Source: Candidatus Izemoplasma sp.
Lineage (GTDB): Bacteria > Bacillota_I > Bacilli_A > Izemoplasmatales > Izemoplasmataceae
Direction: 5' to 3'
Length of the DNA: 64,000 nucleotides
Assembly: GCA_036172455.1 (NCBI GenBank)
Contig: JAXKVY010000002.1
Location: 62,001-126,000 of the forward strand
The position numbers and the translations under genes are program-made. Under the pieces are notes generated by a model, which was given only the letters and a program-made list of their open reading frames with translations, ran no database searches and was not told the origin of the DNA. This document shows positions 25,382-34,050 of this stretch, piece after piece; the stretch's first letter is position 1; each line of letters opens with the position of its first letter.

Positions 25382-26239
25382 TTATTTGATCGCCCCTGAT
25401 GTCATACCTTGAATAATATACTTTTGTGCAAAGATAAATAGCACAACAGCTGGCAATGCAGCTAAGAGTACCGCAGTTAGTAATAAGTGCCATGGGACAA
25501 CATAACTACCTGCGAGTGACATAATGCCCATTGGGATGGTTTGTAAGTTACCACCTGTCCCAATAACTAACGATGGGAGTAGGAAGTCGTTCCAAATCCA
25601 CATACCATTGAGGACAAGTAGTGTGACAAATATTGGCTTTAAAATTGGTAGCACAACTTTGAAAAACACTTGTGGCTTAGAACATCCATCAATGATGGCT
25701 GCTTCTTCAATATCGATGGGCACTGATTTTATAAATCCATGGAATAAGAACACACTAAGTGGTGCTCCAAATCCAATATATGCTAGAACAACACCCCATA
25801 AGGTATCTTTAAATGGAATACCAGTGAGGGCTCTTAGTTTGGTTAATTGTTGTACAAGTGGGATCATAACAACTTGGAATGGAATAACGAGCCCTGAAAG
25901 GAAAAACATAAAAATGAAGAATGAATATTTAGTTTTTCGTCTTACTAAGACCCAAGCAGCCATACCGCTTAGCACACCAATTGCCATTAATGAAGTCGAT
26001 GTGATAAGTAATGAGTTAAAGAATGATTCTACATATCTAACAGAGTCATCATTTAAGATTTCTTCAATATTCAAGAATATTTGACCCCATGTTTCAGGTA
26101 ATATTAATACTGCGTTTGGACTAACATACGATTTTGCAGCATTTAATATCACAAGAATAAAGGGTAGGAAGAATATAATTAATAAGATAAAAGTTAAAAT
26201 TTCTAAAACAAGTATTTTAGTACTTTTACGTCGTTTCAT
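25382..26239 (-). CDS. Sugar ABC transporter permease (MalG-like)
   Basis: 285 aa with six membrane helices. The cytoplasmic EAA loop that docks to the ATPase reads EEAAIIDGCSKPQVFFKVVL, followed by PILKPIF, the MalG-type pattern. The N-terminus is basic (MKRRKST) and the first helix begins about residue 10. It pairs with the MalF-like protein encoded immediately upstream: the two genes overlap by one base at 26239, so they are translationally coupled. It is part of the operator-controlled transport operon. WIWNDFLLPSLV near the end is a common permease signature. Confident as a family call; the sugar is inferred from the GH65 neighbours. Confidence 0.93.
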   Translation of the reverse strand: MKRRKSTKILVLEILTFILLIIFFLPFILVILNAAKSYVSPNAVLILPETWGQIFLNIEEILNDDSVRYVESFFNSLLITSTSLMAIGVLSGMAAWVLVRRKTKYSFFIFMFFLSGLVIPFQVVMIPLVQQLTKLRALTGIPFKDTLWGVVLAYIGFGAPLSVFLFHGFIKSVPIDIEEAAIIDGCSKPQVFFKVVLPILKPIFVTLLVLNGMWIWNDFLLPSLVIGTGGNLQTIPMGIMSLAGSYVVPWHLLLTAVLLAALPAVVLFIFAQKYIIQGMTSGAIK

Positions 26240-27480
26240 TATAATTCCACCTCGCGTTTCTTATTGTAGTAAACTTGGAGTAGTGATATTACAAGCAATA
26301 TAACAAAGAATAGAATGGCTTTTGCTTGTCCTAAACCAAAATTTTTGAAGGCAAACGCTTCGTTATAAATATTAACAGCCAGTAAGTTAAGTGAACGGAC
26401 ACTAATAGGACTAACATTAAATATATTTTGTAAGAACTCTGGCAACTTTCCAGTTGGTCCACCACCTGTCATTGAGAATATGGTATCAAATTGTTTAAAA
26501 CTTGTCACAAGGGTTAAAAACATTGCGACAGTAAATGCTTGTGCAACGAGTGGTAAGGTAATATGTCTTAAGCGTTGAATTGGACTAGCACCATCAATTT
26601 CCGAAGCTTCTATGAGCTGTTTCGGAACATTTTGAAGTGCTGCGACATAAATCATCATAATGTATCCTGAATATTGCCAGGTAACTACGATTAAAATCGC
26701 AATCATTGACTTGGTTGCACCATCAGATATAAAACTTTTTTCAAAGTAAGGGATGTATGGGCCAAGTGCGACGAACACTTGTGCAAATATAAATTGGAAG
26801 ATGAAACCAAGGACGAGTCCACCAATTAAGTTGGGAAGGAAAAATCCAGCACGTGCAAAATTTTTAATTTTGACCTTTTGTGTCACAAGTAATGCGAGAC
26901 CAAAGGCAACTAAGTTAATCAATATAATATTTAGGAATGCGTAAAGCACTGTTCTGTAAAAGGAATAATAGAAACGCGGCTCACTTAAGATACCTTGATA
27001 ATTTTTTAATCCCACATAATCTGCCGATCCAATTCCTCCAAAATCTGTTAATGAGAAATAAATTCCCCAAAAGAATGGTACGATGACCATCAAAATAAAA
27101 CTTCCAAGTGCAGGTGCTAAGAAAAATGTGAACACACGGTTATTTTGTGCACGATCTCCGCGTCCAGTAAAAACCGTATTTACCCACGTTGTTGTATCTG
27201 GAAAAATATTTTCAAAAAATTTATATACTTTTCCGTGGGTAACATCTTCTTTTACAATTTCATTTCTTAATGCTATTTCATCGGCACCGCCAACATAATC
27301 TTTTCCTTTAATTTTAGCCCCAATCCAGCCTATAACATACATAATAAACTTAGCAATATAATGAATAGATTGGACAATTGTGTATACAATTACAACCAAA
27401 ATTAAAACAATGATTCTAAATATTGGTATTAATCCTTTTTCGAGAATCTTTTGACCAATATTTTGTCGTTTTTCTTTCAT
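26239..27480 (-). CDS. Sugar ABC transporter permease (MalF-like) with N-terminal extension
   Basis: 413 aa, longer than the usual about 300 for MsmF-type permeases. Residues about 15-60 form one or two extra membrane segments (FRIIVLILVVIVYTIVQSI), with a charged cytoplasmic linker before the core. The core has six helices with the EAA motif IEASEIDGASPIQRLRHITL followed by PLVAQAF, and TGGGPTGKLPEFLQNIF late in the protein. It is the first gene of the operon reading toward the binding protein, so its promoter with operator (27503-27553) drives transport and phosphorolysis. The N-terminal extension is reminiscent of MalF of enterobacteria. Confidence 0.92.
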   Translation of the reverse strand: MKEKRQNIGQKILEKGLIPIFRIIVLILVVIVYTIVQSIHYIAKFIMYVIGWIGAKIKGKDYVGGADEIALRNEIVKEDVTHGKVYKFFENIFPDTTTWVNTVFTGRGDRAQNNRVFTFFLAPALGSFILMVIVPFFWGIYFSLTDFGGIGSADYVGLKNYQGILSEPRFYYSFYRTVLYAFLNIILINLVAFGLALLVTQKVKIKNFARAGFFLPNLIGGLVLGFIFQFIFAQVFVALGPYIPYFEKSFISDGATKSMIAILIVVTWQYSGYIMMIYVAALQNVPKQLIEASEIDGASPIQRLRHITLPLVAQAFTVAMFLTLVTSFKQFDTIFSMTGGGPTGKLPEFLQNIFNVSPISVRSLNLLAVNIYNEAFAFKNFGLGQAKAILFFVILLVISLLQVYYNKKREVEL

Positions 27481-27502
27481 AATCCACCACTTTCCTTGTT
27501 TT

Positions 27503-27518
27503 GTGAAAACCTTTCCAC
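27503..27518. promoter_or_regulatory. LacI-type operator, copy 1
   Basis: GTGAAAACCTTTCCAC, read on the other strand as an imperfect palindrome with core TGGAAAGGTTTTCA. It resembles cre/LacI-family sites. The same 14-bp core occurs at 33883-33898 in the same position relative to its promoter. The adjacent LacI-family gene is the obvious binder; CcpA is an alternative. Confidence 0.75.
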
Positions 27519-27524
27519 ACTTTT

Positions 27525-27553
27525 ATTTTATCAAAAGTTGTAAGCGTTGTCAA
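27525..27553 (-). promoter_or_regulatory. Promoter of the sugar transport operon
   Basis: Minus-strand TTGACA (27548-27553), a 17-base spacer and TAAAAT (27525-27530). The operator begins six bases downstream of the -10 box, so a bound repressor would block initiation. Confidence 0.85.
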
Positions 27554-27575
27554 TATCTTTTGTGTGAATTTATCC

Positions 27576-28556
27576 TTAGGTTGTATCTCCCTCTATAAAC
27601 TCCACTGGAAGAATCACATTTTTAACGGGCTCATTATTGTAAAATTTAATGATCATATCACGCAGTGCTTGGGCAATTTTTTCTGGTGATTGAGCGATTG
27701 AACTAAGTTTTTTACCATAGTCAAAGAACTTTCTACCGCCATCAAATCCAATCACTTTAACATCTTCAGGTACGCGTTTCCCCATGTTTTCTAATTCTCT
27801 TATCAACGTAAAGGCTACTGCATCACTAATCGCAAAAATACCATCTACATTGGGGTATTTATCCAGTACTTCTAAGGCCTTTTCTCTCTTAATAAGGTAG
27901 TTACCAAGAGGATACTCAAAATTGTATATCTTTGTTTTGCCACATTCTTTTAAACGTTCATTAAATCCAATACGACGTTTCGATACTTCTGTTTGGATAG
28001 TCGTGTTTATACCTTGGGCATCATCCCCAATAAATAAAAACTCTTTACACCCTTTTTCCATTAACACGTCTGCGGCAAGTTGTCCTCCTGTATAGTTATC
28101 AGATGCGACAAGGGGGATACCTTCAATCACTCGATCAAATGAGATAATAGGTAAATCGGTGTCAATTTCATCTTCAATATCGTTATTAGTTAATAGGATA
28201 ACGGCATCAACACGGTTATTTTTAAGCATGTTTAGAAACTCTATTTCTTTATAAGTTTCTTCACTTGAATTACAGAGCATTAACTTATAGTCATCATCAA
28301 AAAGAATTTGTTCTAACTCATAGAGTAATTCACTAAAGAACACATGTTTGTTGTTTGGCAATACAAACGCAACGATATGGTTCTTTTGACGGGTCATAGA
28401 ACGTGCAATTTCATTGGGATGATACCCAATGTCTTCAATCACTTTAAGTACTTTCTCCTTTGTTTTAGCGCCTACATAACCAGAATCATTAATGACTCGG
28501 GATACAGTAGCAATTCCAACGCCAGCTTTTTTTGCGACATCTTTTATTGTTGACAT
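27576..28556 (-). CDS. LacI-family transcriptional regulator
   Basis: 326 aa. The N-terminal helix-turn-helix and hinge helix read TIKDVAKKAGVGIATVSRVI, then NDSGYVGAKTKEKVLKVIED and GYHPNEIARSM. The rest is a periplasmic-binding-protein-like effector domain (VDAVILLTNN, ISFDRVIEGIPLVASDN, DGIFAISDAVAFTLIRE). It probably represses both sugar operons through the TGGAAAGGTTTTCA sites and releases them on binding a sugar or sugar phosphate. It is the last gene of the metabolic operon, 11 bases after the glycosyltransferase gene, and its own operon carries the operator, so it is likely autoregulated. Start ATG at 28556. Confidence 0.92.
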   Translation of the reverse strand: MSTIKDVAKKAGVGIATVSRVINDSGYVGAKTKEKVLKVIEDIGYHPNEIARSMTRQKNHIVAFVLPNNKHVFFSELLYELEQILFDDDYKLMLCNSSEETYKEIEFLNMLKNNRVDAVILLTNNDIEDEIDTDLPIISFDRVIEGIPLVASDNYTGGQLAADVLMEKGCKEFLFIGDDAQGINTTIQTEVSKRRIGFNERLKECGKTKIYNFEYPLGNYLIKREKALEVLDKYPNVDGIFAISDAVAFTLIRELENMGKRVPEDVKVIGFDGGRKFFDYGKKLSSIAQSPEKIAQALRDMIIKFYNNEPVKNVILPVEFIEGDTT

Positions 28557-28567
28557 ATGATCATCTC

Positions 28568-30028
28568 CTATGTGTCTAAGTATTGTGTGTTAAGTAAAGT
28601 GCTATCGATATCTCTTTCGTTTTGGGAATAGAAATACTTGGGTATTTCTATTTTATCATATGGCATACGAAATGTCTTGATGGCTTCTTCATACTTTTTC
28701 GCTGCGATTTTCCAAGTGTAGTTTGTCAGTACGCGTTTTCTACCTTGGGTTTTATAGTAATGGTAATTGGCTAATAGTTTATGAAACCCAGCTGCGACAT
28801 CTTCTGGGTCTTTGACATCAACAAGTACGCCAAATGTTTCACCTTGTTTTTCTAAGACATTGCTTGGACCACCGTATTTGGTTACCACGACAGGCAAGCC
28901 AGTGCTCATGGCTTCTATAGGTGCCAAACCAAATGGCTCATATAAAGCTGTTAGAGTGAATATCCCCTGTTTTGTTGTGAGATAACGGTAGGTATCTGCG
29001 AGTTCATATTGTGAGGTGATGTTTAAAAATGATACTTTACCAGTTAACCCATGAGTTTTAATTATTGTCATCAGCTGATTTAAAATGGCTTTTTCATCTT
29101 CGGATGCCTGTTCGTAGCCTTCAAATGCGTTTTCAATTCCACGTAAAGATATGAGTATATTCGCTTTTTCTTGTAAAGATTTATCATGCGCGTAGGCTTC
29201 GAGTAAGCCAACATGATTCTTTTTAGAATCTAAACGACTTGCTGCGATGATTATTGGTAAATCAAGACGATCTGAGTTAATATCTCGTGCTAACACCTCA
29301 TCTATTTTTTCTGTAGTTTCTTTGGCGATATCTGATTCTTCAATTGGTGCAAATACGGTTGTATTTGCGCCAGGTGGCACGACTTTAAAGGTTTTGCCAC
29401 TTGAATAGTGGTTATATAAGGGGTGTGTGTATTGTTCGTTTTTTTCCTGGTTTGTTGAAACAAAAATAACATCACTATATGTCATAGCTGTACGTTCAGC
29501 TAATATGCGTTTTGTAAAGTTGTATTTGGCATCTAATTGTTTATAGTTTGTTAGATTGCCATTTAATTTATCAAATTTTTGTGCGCCGAGTGAATGGCCA
29601 GTAAATGAATAAGGAATGCCTTCTTTGTCTTTCAACATTGCACAAGCTAGACCCCCATCGCCATAATGGCCTGTCGCAAAATCGATGGTTTGATTGCGTT
29701 CTTTGTAAAACGCGATGATATGGTCTACCCATTCTTCAAGGTATGGCCATAACTTTTCTTTATTTAAAAAGGTGTTTGTAGGACCGCACTTTAGTCTAAT
29801 GATACGTAGATTGTCAATACCGGGGTATTGATCAATTTCACCATTAAATTCAGGAAAATCGGGGTCATCAATATAGCGTGTGACAATGTCAACTTGATGT
29901 CCTAATTTCGCAAGTTCTGTGGCGATTTCTTTTACATAAACCAACTGTCCGCCAAAATCAGGGTGTTCTGTCCAATATGAATCATTACGATCAAAGTTCC
30001 CTTGTGGGTTTAAGAATAATAGTCTCAT
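28568..30028 (-). CDS. Sucrose-phosphate-synthase-like GT4 glycosyltransferase
   Basis: 486 aa. The start MRLLFLNPQGNFDRNDSYWT with EHPDFGGQLVYVKEIATELA matches the sucrose-phosphate synthase group (Halothermothrix-type), and GT4 motifs follow: TGHSLGAQKFDKLN, ASRLDSKKNHVGLLEAY, TALYEPFGLAPIEAMSTGLP. Family members transfer glucose or mannose from a nucleotide sugar to fructose-6-phosphate, or run sucrose synthesis in reverse. Placement with a PfkB kinase, phosphoglucomutase and GH65 suggests interconversion of a glucosyl-fructose sugar rather than osmoprotectant synthesis alone, but direction is unknown. Its ATG overlaps the kinase stop by 4 bases (ATGA). GGAGGAAC is the ribosome site. Confidence 0.85.
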   Translation of the reverse strand: MRLLFLNPQGNFDRNDSYWTEHPDFGGQLVYVKEIATELAKLGHQVDIVTRYIDDPDFPEFNGEIDQYPGIDNLRIIRLKCGPTNTFLNKEKLWPYLEEWVDHIIAFYKERNQTIDFATGHYGDGGLACAMLKDKEGIPYSFTGHSLGAQKFDKLNGNLTNYKQLDAKYNFTKRILAERTAMTYSDVIFVSTNQEKNEQYTHPLYNHYSSGKTFKVVPPGANTTVFAPIEESDIAKETTEKIDEVLARDINSDRLDLPIIIAASRLDSKKNHVGLLEAYAHDKSLQEKANILISLRGIENAFEGYEQASEDEKAILNQLMTIIKTHGLTGKVSFLNITSQYELADTYRYLTTKQGIFTLTALYEPFGLAPIEAMSTGLPVVVTKYGGPSNVLEKQGETFGVLVDVKDPEDVAAGFHKLLANYHYYKTQGRKRVLTNYTWKIAAKKYEEAIKTFRMPYDKIEIPKYFYSQNERDIDSTLLNTQYLDT

Positions 30029-30951
30029 TGTTCCTCCTTTAGCCGGTTCATAAGTGTGTTTATGGTCGGCAAGTTTGTCAATGCGCCTACTTGTTTTAAG
30101 TTGTATGCGCTACATATAGAGCCTATAATACAGGCCTCTTTAATATCATGGTTAGTTAGAAGTCCACCATATAAGCCACTCCAAAATGCATCTCCTGCAC
30201 CTGTGGCATCTACTACTTCATCAGCCATTGAGTGAAAGCTGAAACGTTGTTTTCGATAAGAAACCAATATGCCATCTTTACCAAGGGTAAGAATGATGAG
30301 ATCGATATTGTAAGATTCGTAGTGTTCCATGTATGCTTCTGGTGTTAAGTCAGGTCCAAAGATGCGCTTTGAATCGTCTAAACTTGGTTTGATGATATCG
30401 ACCTTTTTAAAGGTGTCTTTAATGGTGTTTATGGCATTTTCTTTATCGGTTGTTAATGCACTATGAAAGTTAGGATCAAAACCGATTAATACATTTTCAT
30501 CTTGAGCGATTTGGATTAAAGTGTTTATGGTGTCTCTGGCTGGTTTATCATTTAATGGCCAGTAGGTAAAATGAAGTATTTTACTGTTTTTTAAGTGATT
30601 TCTAAGTTTTTCAGAAAGAATGATATCTTTGTCTGCTTGACGTTTAAATGTTGGGGTTGGTGTGTCTTTTGTTTGGTTAAGTTCTACAATGGATGTTGGT
30701 TTATTTGAACGCCTAATAAATTTTAATGACAGGTTTTCTGCTTGGAGGACGTTATTTAGAAACTTACCATAATCATCGTTGCCTATTGTAGCGCAAAGAT
30801 AGGGGGTAAACCCGAGTTTTTTAAGATTGATTGTAATGTTTGCAGGGCTTCCGCCAAACATGTGTTTTTTTTCGTTTTTTGTGGTGATAATATCAATTAA
30901 AATTTCCCCAACAAGTAAGATGTCATTTGGCTTGGTGACATCTTTAATCAT
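30025..30951 (-). CDS. PfkB-family sugar kinase (fructokinase-like)
   Basis: 308 aa ribokinase-fold kinase. The N-terminal sugar-binding part has ILLVGEILIDIITTKNEKKH and MFGGSPANITINLKKLG. The C-terminal signature VDATGAGDAFWSGLYGG contains the catalytic Asp and anion hole. The GGSPAN motif and overall pattern favour fructokinase: fructose + ATP to fructose-6-phosphate. It overlaps both neighbours by 4 bases (beta-phosphoglucomutase before, glycosyltransferase after), so the three are coupled. With the sucrose-phosphate-synthase-like enzyme next door, fructose-6-phosphate is a shared metabolite. Substrate is inferred. Confidence 0.88.
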   Translation of the reverse strand: MIKDVTKPNDILLVGEILIDIITTKNEKKHMFGGSPANITINLKKLGFTPYLCATIGNDDYGKFLNNVLQAENLSLKFIRRSNKPTSIVELNQTKDTPTPTFKRQADKDIILSEKLRNHLKNSKILHFTYWPLNDKPARDTINTLIQIAQDENVLIGFDPNFHSALTTDKENAINTIKDTFKKVDIIKPSLDDSKRIFGPDLTPEAYMEHYESYNIDLIILTLGKDGILVSYRKQRFSFHSMADEVVDATGAGDAFWSGLYGGLLTNHDIKEACIIGSICSAYNLKQVGALTNLPTINTLMNRLKEEQ

Positions 30952-31586
30952 TTGTGGTCCTTTAAGACAACATCTAATAATGCCTCAAAATCATGATCTT
31001 TTTCTTCTGAATCTTTCGCATCGCCAGTAGCAAACGCAAGCATTCTTGCTTTTTTAGCCGCTTGTATACCACTTTTCGCATCCTCTACAACCGCTAGATT
31101 TATGGGAAGAAGTTCAAGTTTGTTCGCGGCAACTAAAAATACTTCCGGATGTGGTTTTGAGTGTGTAATATCCGTACCATCACTGATGGCATCGAAGATT
31201 TCTAACAGTTCTATTTTCTTTAAAATTTTCTTTGCATTTTTACTCGATGAACCGATGGCAAGTTTAATGCCCGCTTCTTTTAACGCGGTCAATATGTCCA
31301 TAATACCTGGTAATATATCCTCTTTTGATAAGGTTTCAAGTAACTCACGATAGTAGGTATTTTTAAAGTCTGTTAGGTCTTTTTTTTCTTCTTCTGAGTA
31401 AGTTTTTTCTGATTTTTCGAGGATGATATTCAGTGAGGCCATACGGGAAATCCCTCTGAGTCGGTTATTGATTGTCTTGTCAAAGGGAATATTTTCTTTG
31501 TCTGCCATTTTCTTCCATGCTTTGTAATGTAAATCATCTGTTGAGACGATTACGCCATCTAAATCAAAAATTACGCCTTTAATCAT
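30948..31586 (-). CDS. pgmB: Beta-phosphoglucomutase
   Basis: 212 aa HAD-superfamily enzyme converting beta-glucose-1-phosphate to glucose-6-phosphate, exactly the product released by GH65 phosphorylases. It shows the nucleophile and acid-base Asp pair in MIKGVIFDLDGVIVSTDDLH, the cap-domain GISRMASLNIIL, the GSSSKNAKKIL motif II-III segment and AVVEDAKSGIQAAKKARM with the metal-binding acidic pair. It starts at ATG 31586 behind AGGAGTGATACA, 10 bases after the GH65 stop. It links both phosphorylases to glycolysis. Motifs and context agree, so this is one of the firmest metabolic calls here. Confidence 0.93.
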   Translation of the reverse strand: MIKGVIFDLDGVIVSTDDLHYKAWKKMADKENIPFDKTINNRLRGISRMASLNIILEKSEKTYSEEEKKDLTDFKNTYYRELLETLSKEDILPGIMDILTALKEAGIKLAIGSSSKNAKKILKKIELLEIFDAISDGTDITHSKPHPEVFLVAANKLELLPINLAVVEDAKSGIQAAKKARMLAFATGDAKDSEEKDHDFEALLDVVLKDHK

Positions 31587-31596
31587 TGTATCACTC

Positions 31597-33858
31597 CTAT
31601 AAATTTAGTGTTAGGTTCGTGGTTAGTTTTACAGTTTGATTGTTTACGGTTAAATGGATATCATCTGGTAGTGTATGATCAAATTCAATGGTAAGTGTTG
31701 CTTGTGTTATTTTTATGGTTGCAGGATGATTAAATACGACCAGTTTAAATGATAATTCTGTAACGTTTGATGGAAGATGTGGATTAAATATAATAGTATC
31801 TTCATTTTGACTGAATCCAGCAATACCATAGACAAAGATTTGCCAAGCGGCTGCGTTGGCTGCGGTGTGCATACCACCGATAAATGTCCCACCACTAACG
31901 GCTTCATTGGTGTTCATTATGTCAATTGATAAGGACTTTTTCATGTATTTTTTTAAGTCGTTTGTTTTATTTAGTCTGGCTGCTAATATTGCGTGTATTG
32001 AAGGACTTAATGAAGAAAAATGGAGTGTTCTAGGTTCATAGAACTCATAGTTTGCTTTCAGGGTTTTCGTATCAAAAAGGTTAGGATATAAATGGAATAG
32101 TTGTAAGACATCGGGCTGTTTAATACATTGTGTAAATACGGTAATGCCATTTGGCCATCCATAATATTCTTCATCATTTATTAGACGCTGTTTGACGTCT
32201 GTTGCGGGAATGATTGTCTCTAAATCAAAGTACCCATCAAACTGTTCAATAACGTGATGATGATTAGGTTTTGGGATATAAAGTTTATCGTGAATGTCCT
32301 CCCATAACGCTATTTCCTTTTGTGTTAGGGATATTGATTCTTTTATGGCATCAATGGTGTTTTGATTAAAGTCATTAAGATATGTTAAGGCAGTTTTTAA
32401 GGTGAATAATGCCTGGTAGTTTGTGAAGGCATTATTATCAATATTCTCGTGGTATTCATCTGGGCCTTGAACCTGGTGAATTTCATAACGATTGCGTCTT
32501 GGCATAAAGACCACACGTGAAGCAATAAATCGTGCAATTTCAAATACAAGTTCAATACCATAGTTGTTCATAAACTCATCATCATGCGTGACAGTATAGT
32601 ATTTATTCACTGTATAAGCAATATCTGGGGATATGTGTATTTGCCACAAATTAAAATGGTTACGGATTTTACGCCCAGTGATAACATCTTTAAAAAAGAA
32701 ATCTGGGCAAAGTTCTTTACCAGTTTTGCCACTTATCCATGCGTAAAAAGCACCTTCATATCCATGTTTTTGTGCTTTGTTTTTTGCCCCACTTAATGTG
32801 TTGTGGCGATAGATTAATATTTGTTTTGCGATATCTGGATTTGTGTGCAGATACATCGGTAAATTATAGATTTCTTGATCCCAAAAAGCTGCGCCTTGAT
32901 ACGCTTGACAAGAAAGCCCTCTTGCGCCAATGGGCAGTGATTTGTGCGTTGGTGTAGCAATAATCGCATGGTACGTATTAAAACGATAGGCGACTTGTGT
33001 AAAGATATCACCAGATATTTGGATGTCATAGTGTTCCCATAACGCTTCCCATTGTAATTTGTGTTGGGTTAATTCTTCTTGGTAAGATGGGAGAGACTGG
33101 TAGAGGTCTTTTATTTCTTTTAGCGGTTGCTCATAGTCATTTGATGATAAGGTCATCATTATTTTATACAAAGTAACAGGGGTATTTTCTTTTAAGTGAA
33201 TTGTTGCCTTTTTGACTGTTTTTGTATCGGGTTTAAAATCAATACTGGAGATAAGTTTTTCATAGACATATACCTCATCTTCATATGTATTCGTTGTCCC
33301 AATAAATAACGCATTATCCAGTGATTTTAGTTTTTCATGTTTAAAGTGATGTCCATTAATACTCCAAATATTGGTATCCAATCCTGTTTTAATTGTTACT
33401 TTGAGATCAGTATCTGATTTCAATGTATACTTCATATATATAGCAGATTTATGAATCATACTGGCAAACTTCTCTTCTTTAATAGAGAGTACCGCTTTTT
33501 CAATCATATGCTGGGTTTCGCGTTTAGTAATTCCGTGTTTGATATCAAGCTCTCGGTTAAAATCAATTAAGTTTGTGTCAACTGTGATAGGAGAATCATT
33601 ATGATAAACTGCGGTATATAAGGCATTAGGAACAGTACATAGTTCTTCCCATTTTCCATCTGCATTATCCCAAGTATCACTTAGAATACAGCCAACAAAA
33701 TTATCTTTGGTATCTTCGGAAAACGTTCCTCTATATCCAAGATAACCATTTCCAATCATAAAATTACTACCATCCGTGATCGCTTCTCTTTTAATAAATT
33801 CTTTTTTGATGATTTGCCACTGATTGGATGTATATAAATGCTTACCTATTTCTGTCAT
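31597..33858 (-). CDS. GH65 disaccharide phosphorylase (copy 2, metabolic operon)
   Basis: 753 aa GH65 enzyme. The catalytic Glu is in HQVQGPDEYHENIDNNAFTN. The N-terminal domain has DGSNFMIGNGYLGYRGTFSE, and the barrel has GARGLSCQAYQGAAFWDQEI. It differs clearly from the other GH65 in the window (GQVL-type loops and the segments around the active site are not alike), so the two probably prefer different linkages, such as kojibiose, nigerose, maltose or a sucrose isomer. It produces beta-glucose-1-phosphate for the pgmB product encoded next. It is the first gene of the operon, with an operator-controlled promoter upstream. Start ATG at 33858 behind AAGAGGATAA. Confidence 0.9.
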   Translation of the reverse strand: MTEIGKHLYTSNQWQIIKKEFIKREAITDGSNFMIGNGYLGYRGTFSEDTKDNFVGCILSDTWDNADGKWEELCTVPNALYTAVYHNDSPITVDTNLIDFNRELDIKHGITKRETQHMIEKAVLSIKEEKFASMIHKSAIYMKYTLKSDTDLKVTIKTGLDTNIWSINGHHFKHEKLKSLDNALFIGTTNTYEDEVYVYEKLISSIDFKPDTKTVKKATIHLKENTPVTLYKIMMTLSSNDYEQPLKEIKDLYQSLPSYQEELTQHKLQWEALWEHYDIQISGDIFTQVAYRFNTYHAIIATPTHKSLPIGARGLSCQAYQGAAFWDQEIYNLPMYLHTNPDIAKQILIYRHNTLSGAKNKAQKHGYEGAFYAWISGKTGKELCPDFFFKDVITGRKIRNHFNLWQIHISPDIAYTVNKYYTVTHDDEFMNNYGIELVFEIARFIASRVVFMPRRNRYEIHQVQGPDEYHENIDNNAFTNYQALFTLKTALTYLNDFNQNTIDAIKESISLTQKEIALWEDIHDKLYIPKPNHHHVIEQFDGYFDLETIIPATDVKQRLINDEEYYGWPNGITVFTQCIKQPDVLQLFHLYPNLFDTKTLKANYEFYEPRTLHFSSLSPSIHAILAARLNKTNDLKKYMKKSLSIDIMNTNEAVSGGTFIGGMHTAANAAAWQIFVYGIAGFSQNEDTIIFNPHLPSNVTELSFKLVVFNHPATIKITQATLTIEFDHTLPDDIHLTVNNQTVKLTTNLTLNL

Positions 33859-33882
33859 AGTTATCCTCTTTTCATTAATTTA

Positions 33883-33898
33883 GTGAAAACCTTTCCAT
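33883..33898. promoter_or_regulatory. LacI-type operator, copy 2
   Basis: GTGAAAACCTTTCCAT, sharing the 14-bp core TGGAAAGGTTTTCA with the site at 27503-27518, and likewise starting six bases downstream of a -10 box. Confidence 0.75.
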
Positions 33899-33904
33899 AT
33901 TAAT

Positions 33905-33933
33905 ATATTATCAAGTAGTTTTACTGTTGTCAA
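33905..33933 (-). promoter_or_regulatory. Promoter of the GH65-pgmB-kinase-GT-lacI operon
   Basis: Minus-strand TTGACA (33928-33933), a 17-base spacer and TAATAT (33905-33910), followed by the operator. Confidence 0.85.
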
Positions 33934-34050
33934 TATTGAAGTTTGTAATTTTGATATTTTGCTGTGACTGTTATAATGCTTATTTGTAGTTGTTTTCAAT
34001 CAACGGTTCTAGTAAAATATAAGTAATAAAGGGCAATAAAAGGAGGAAAA

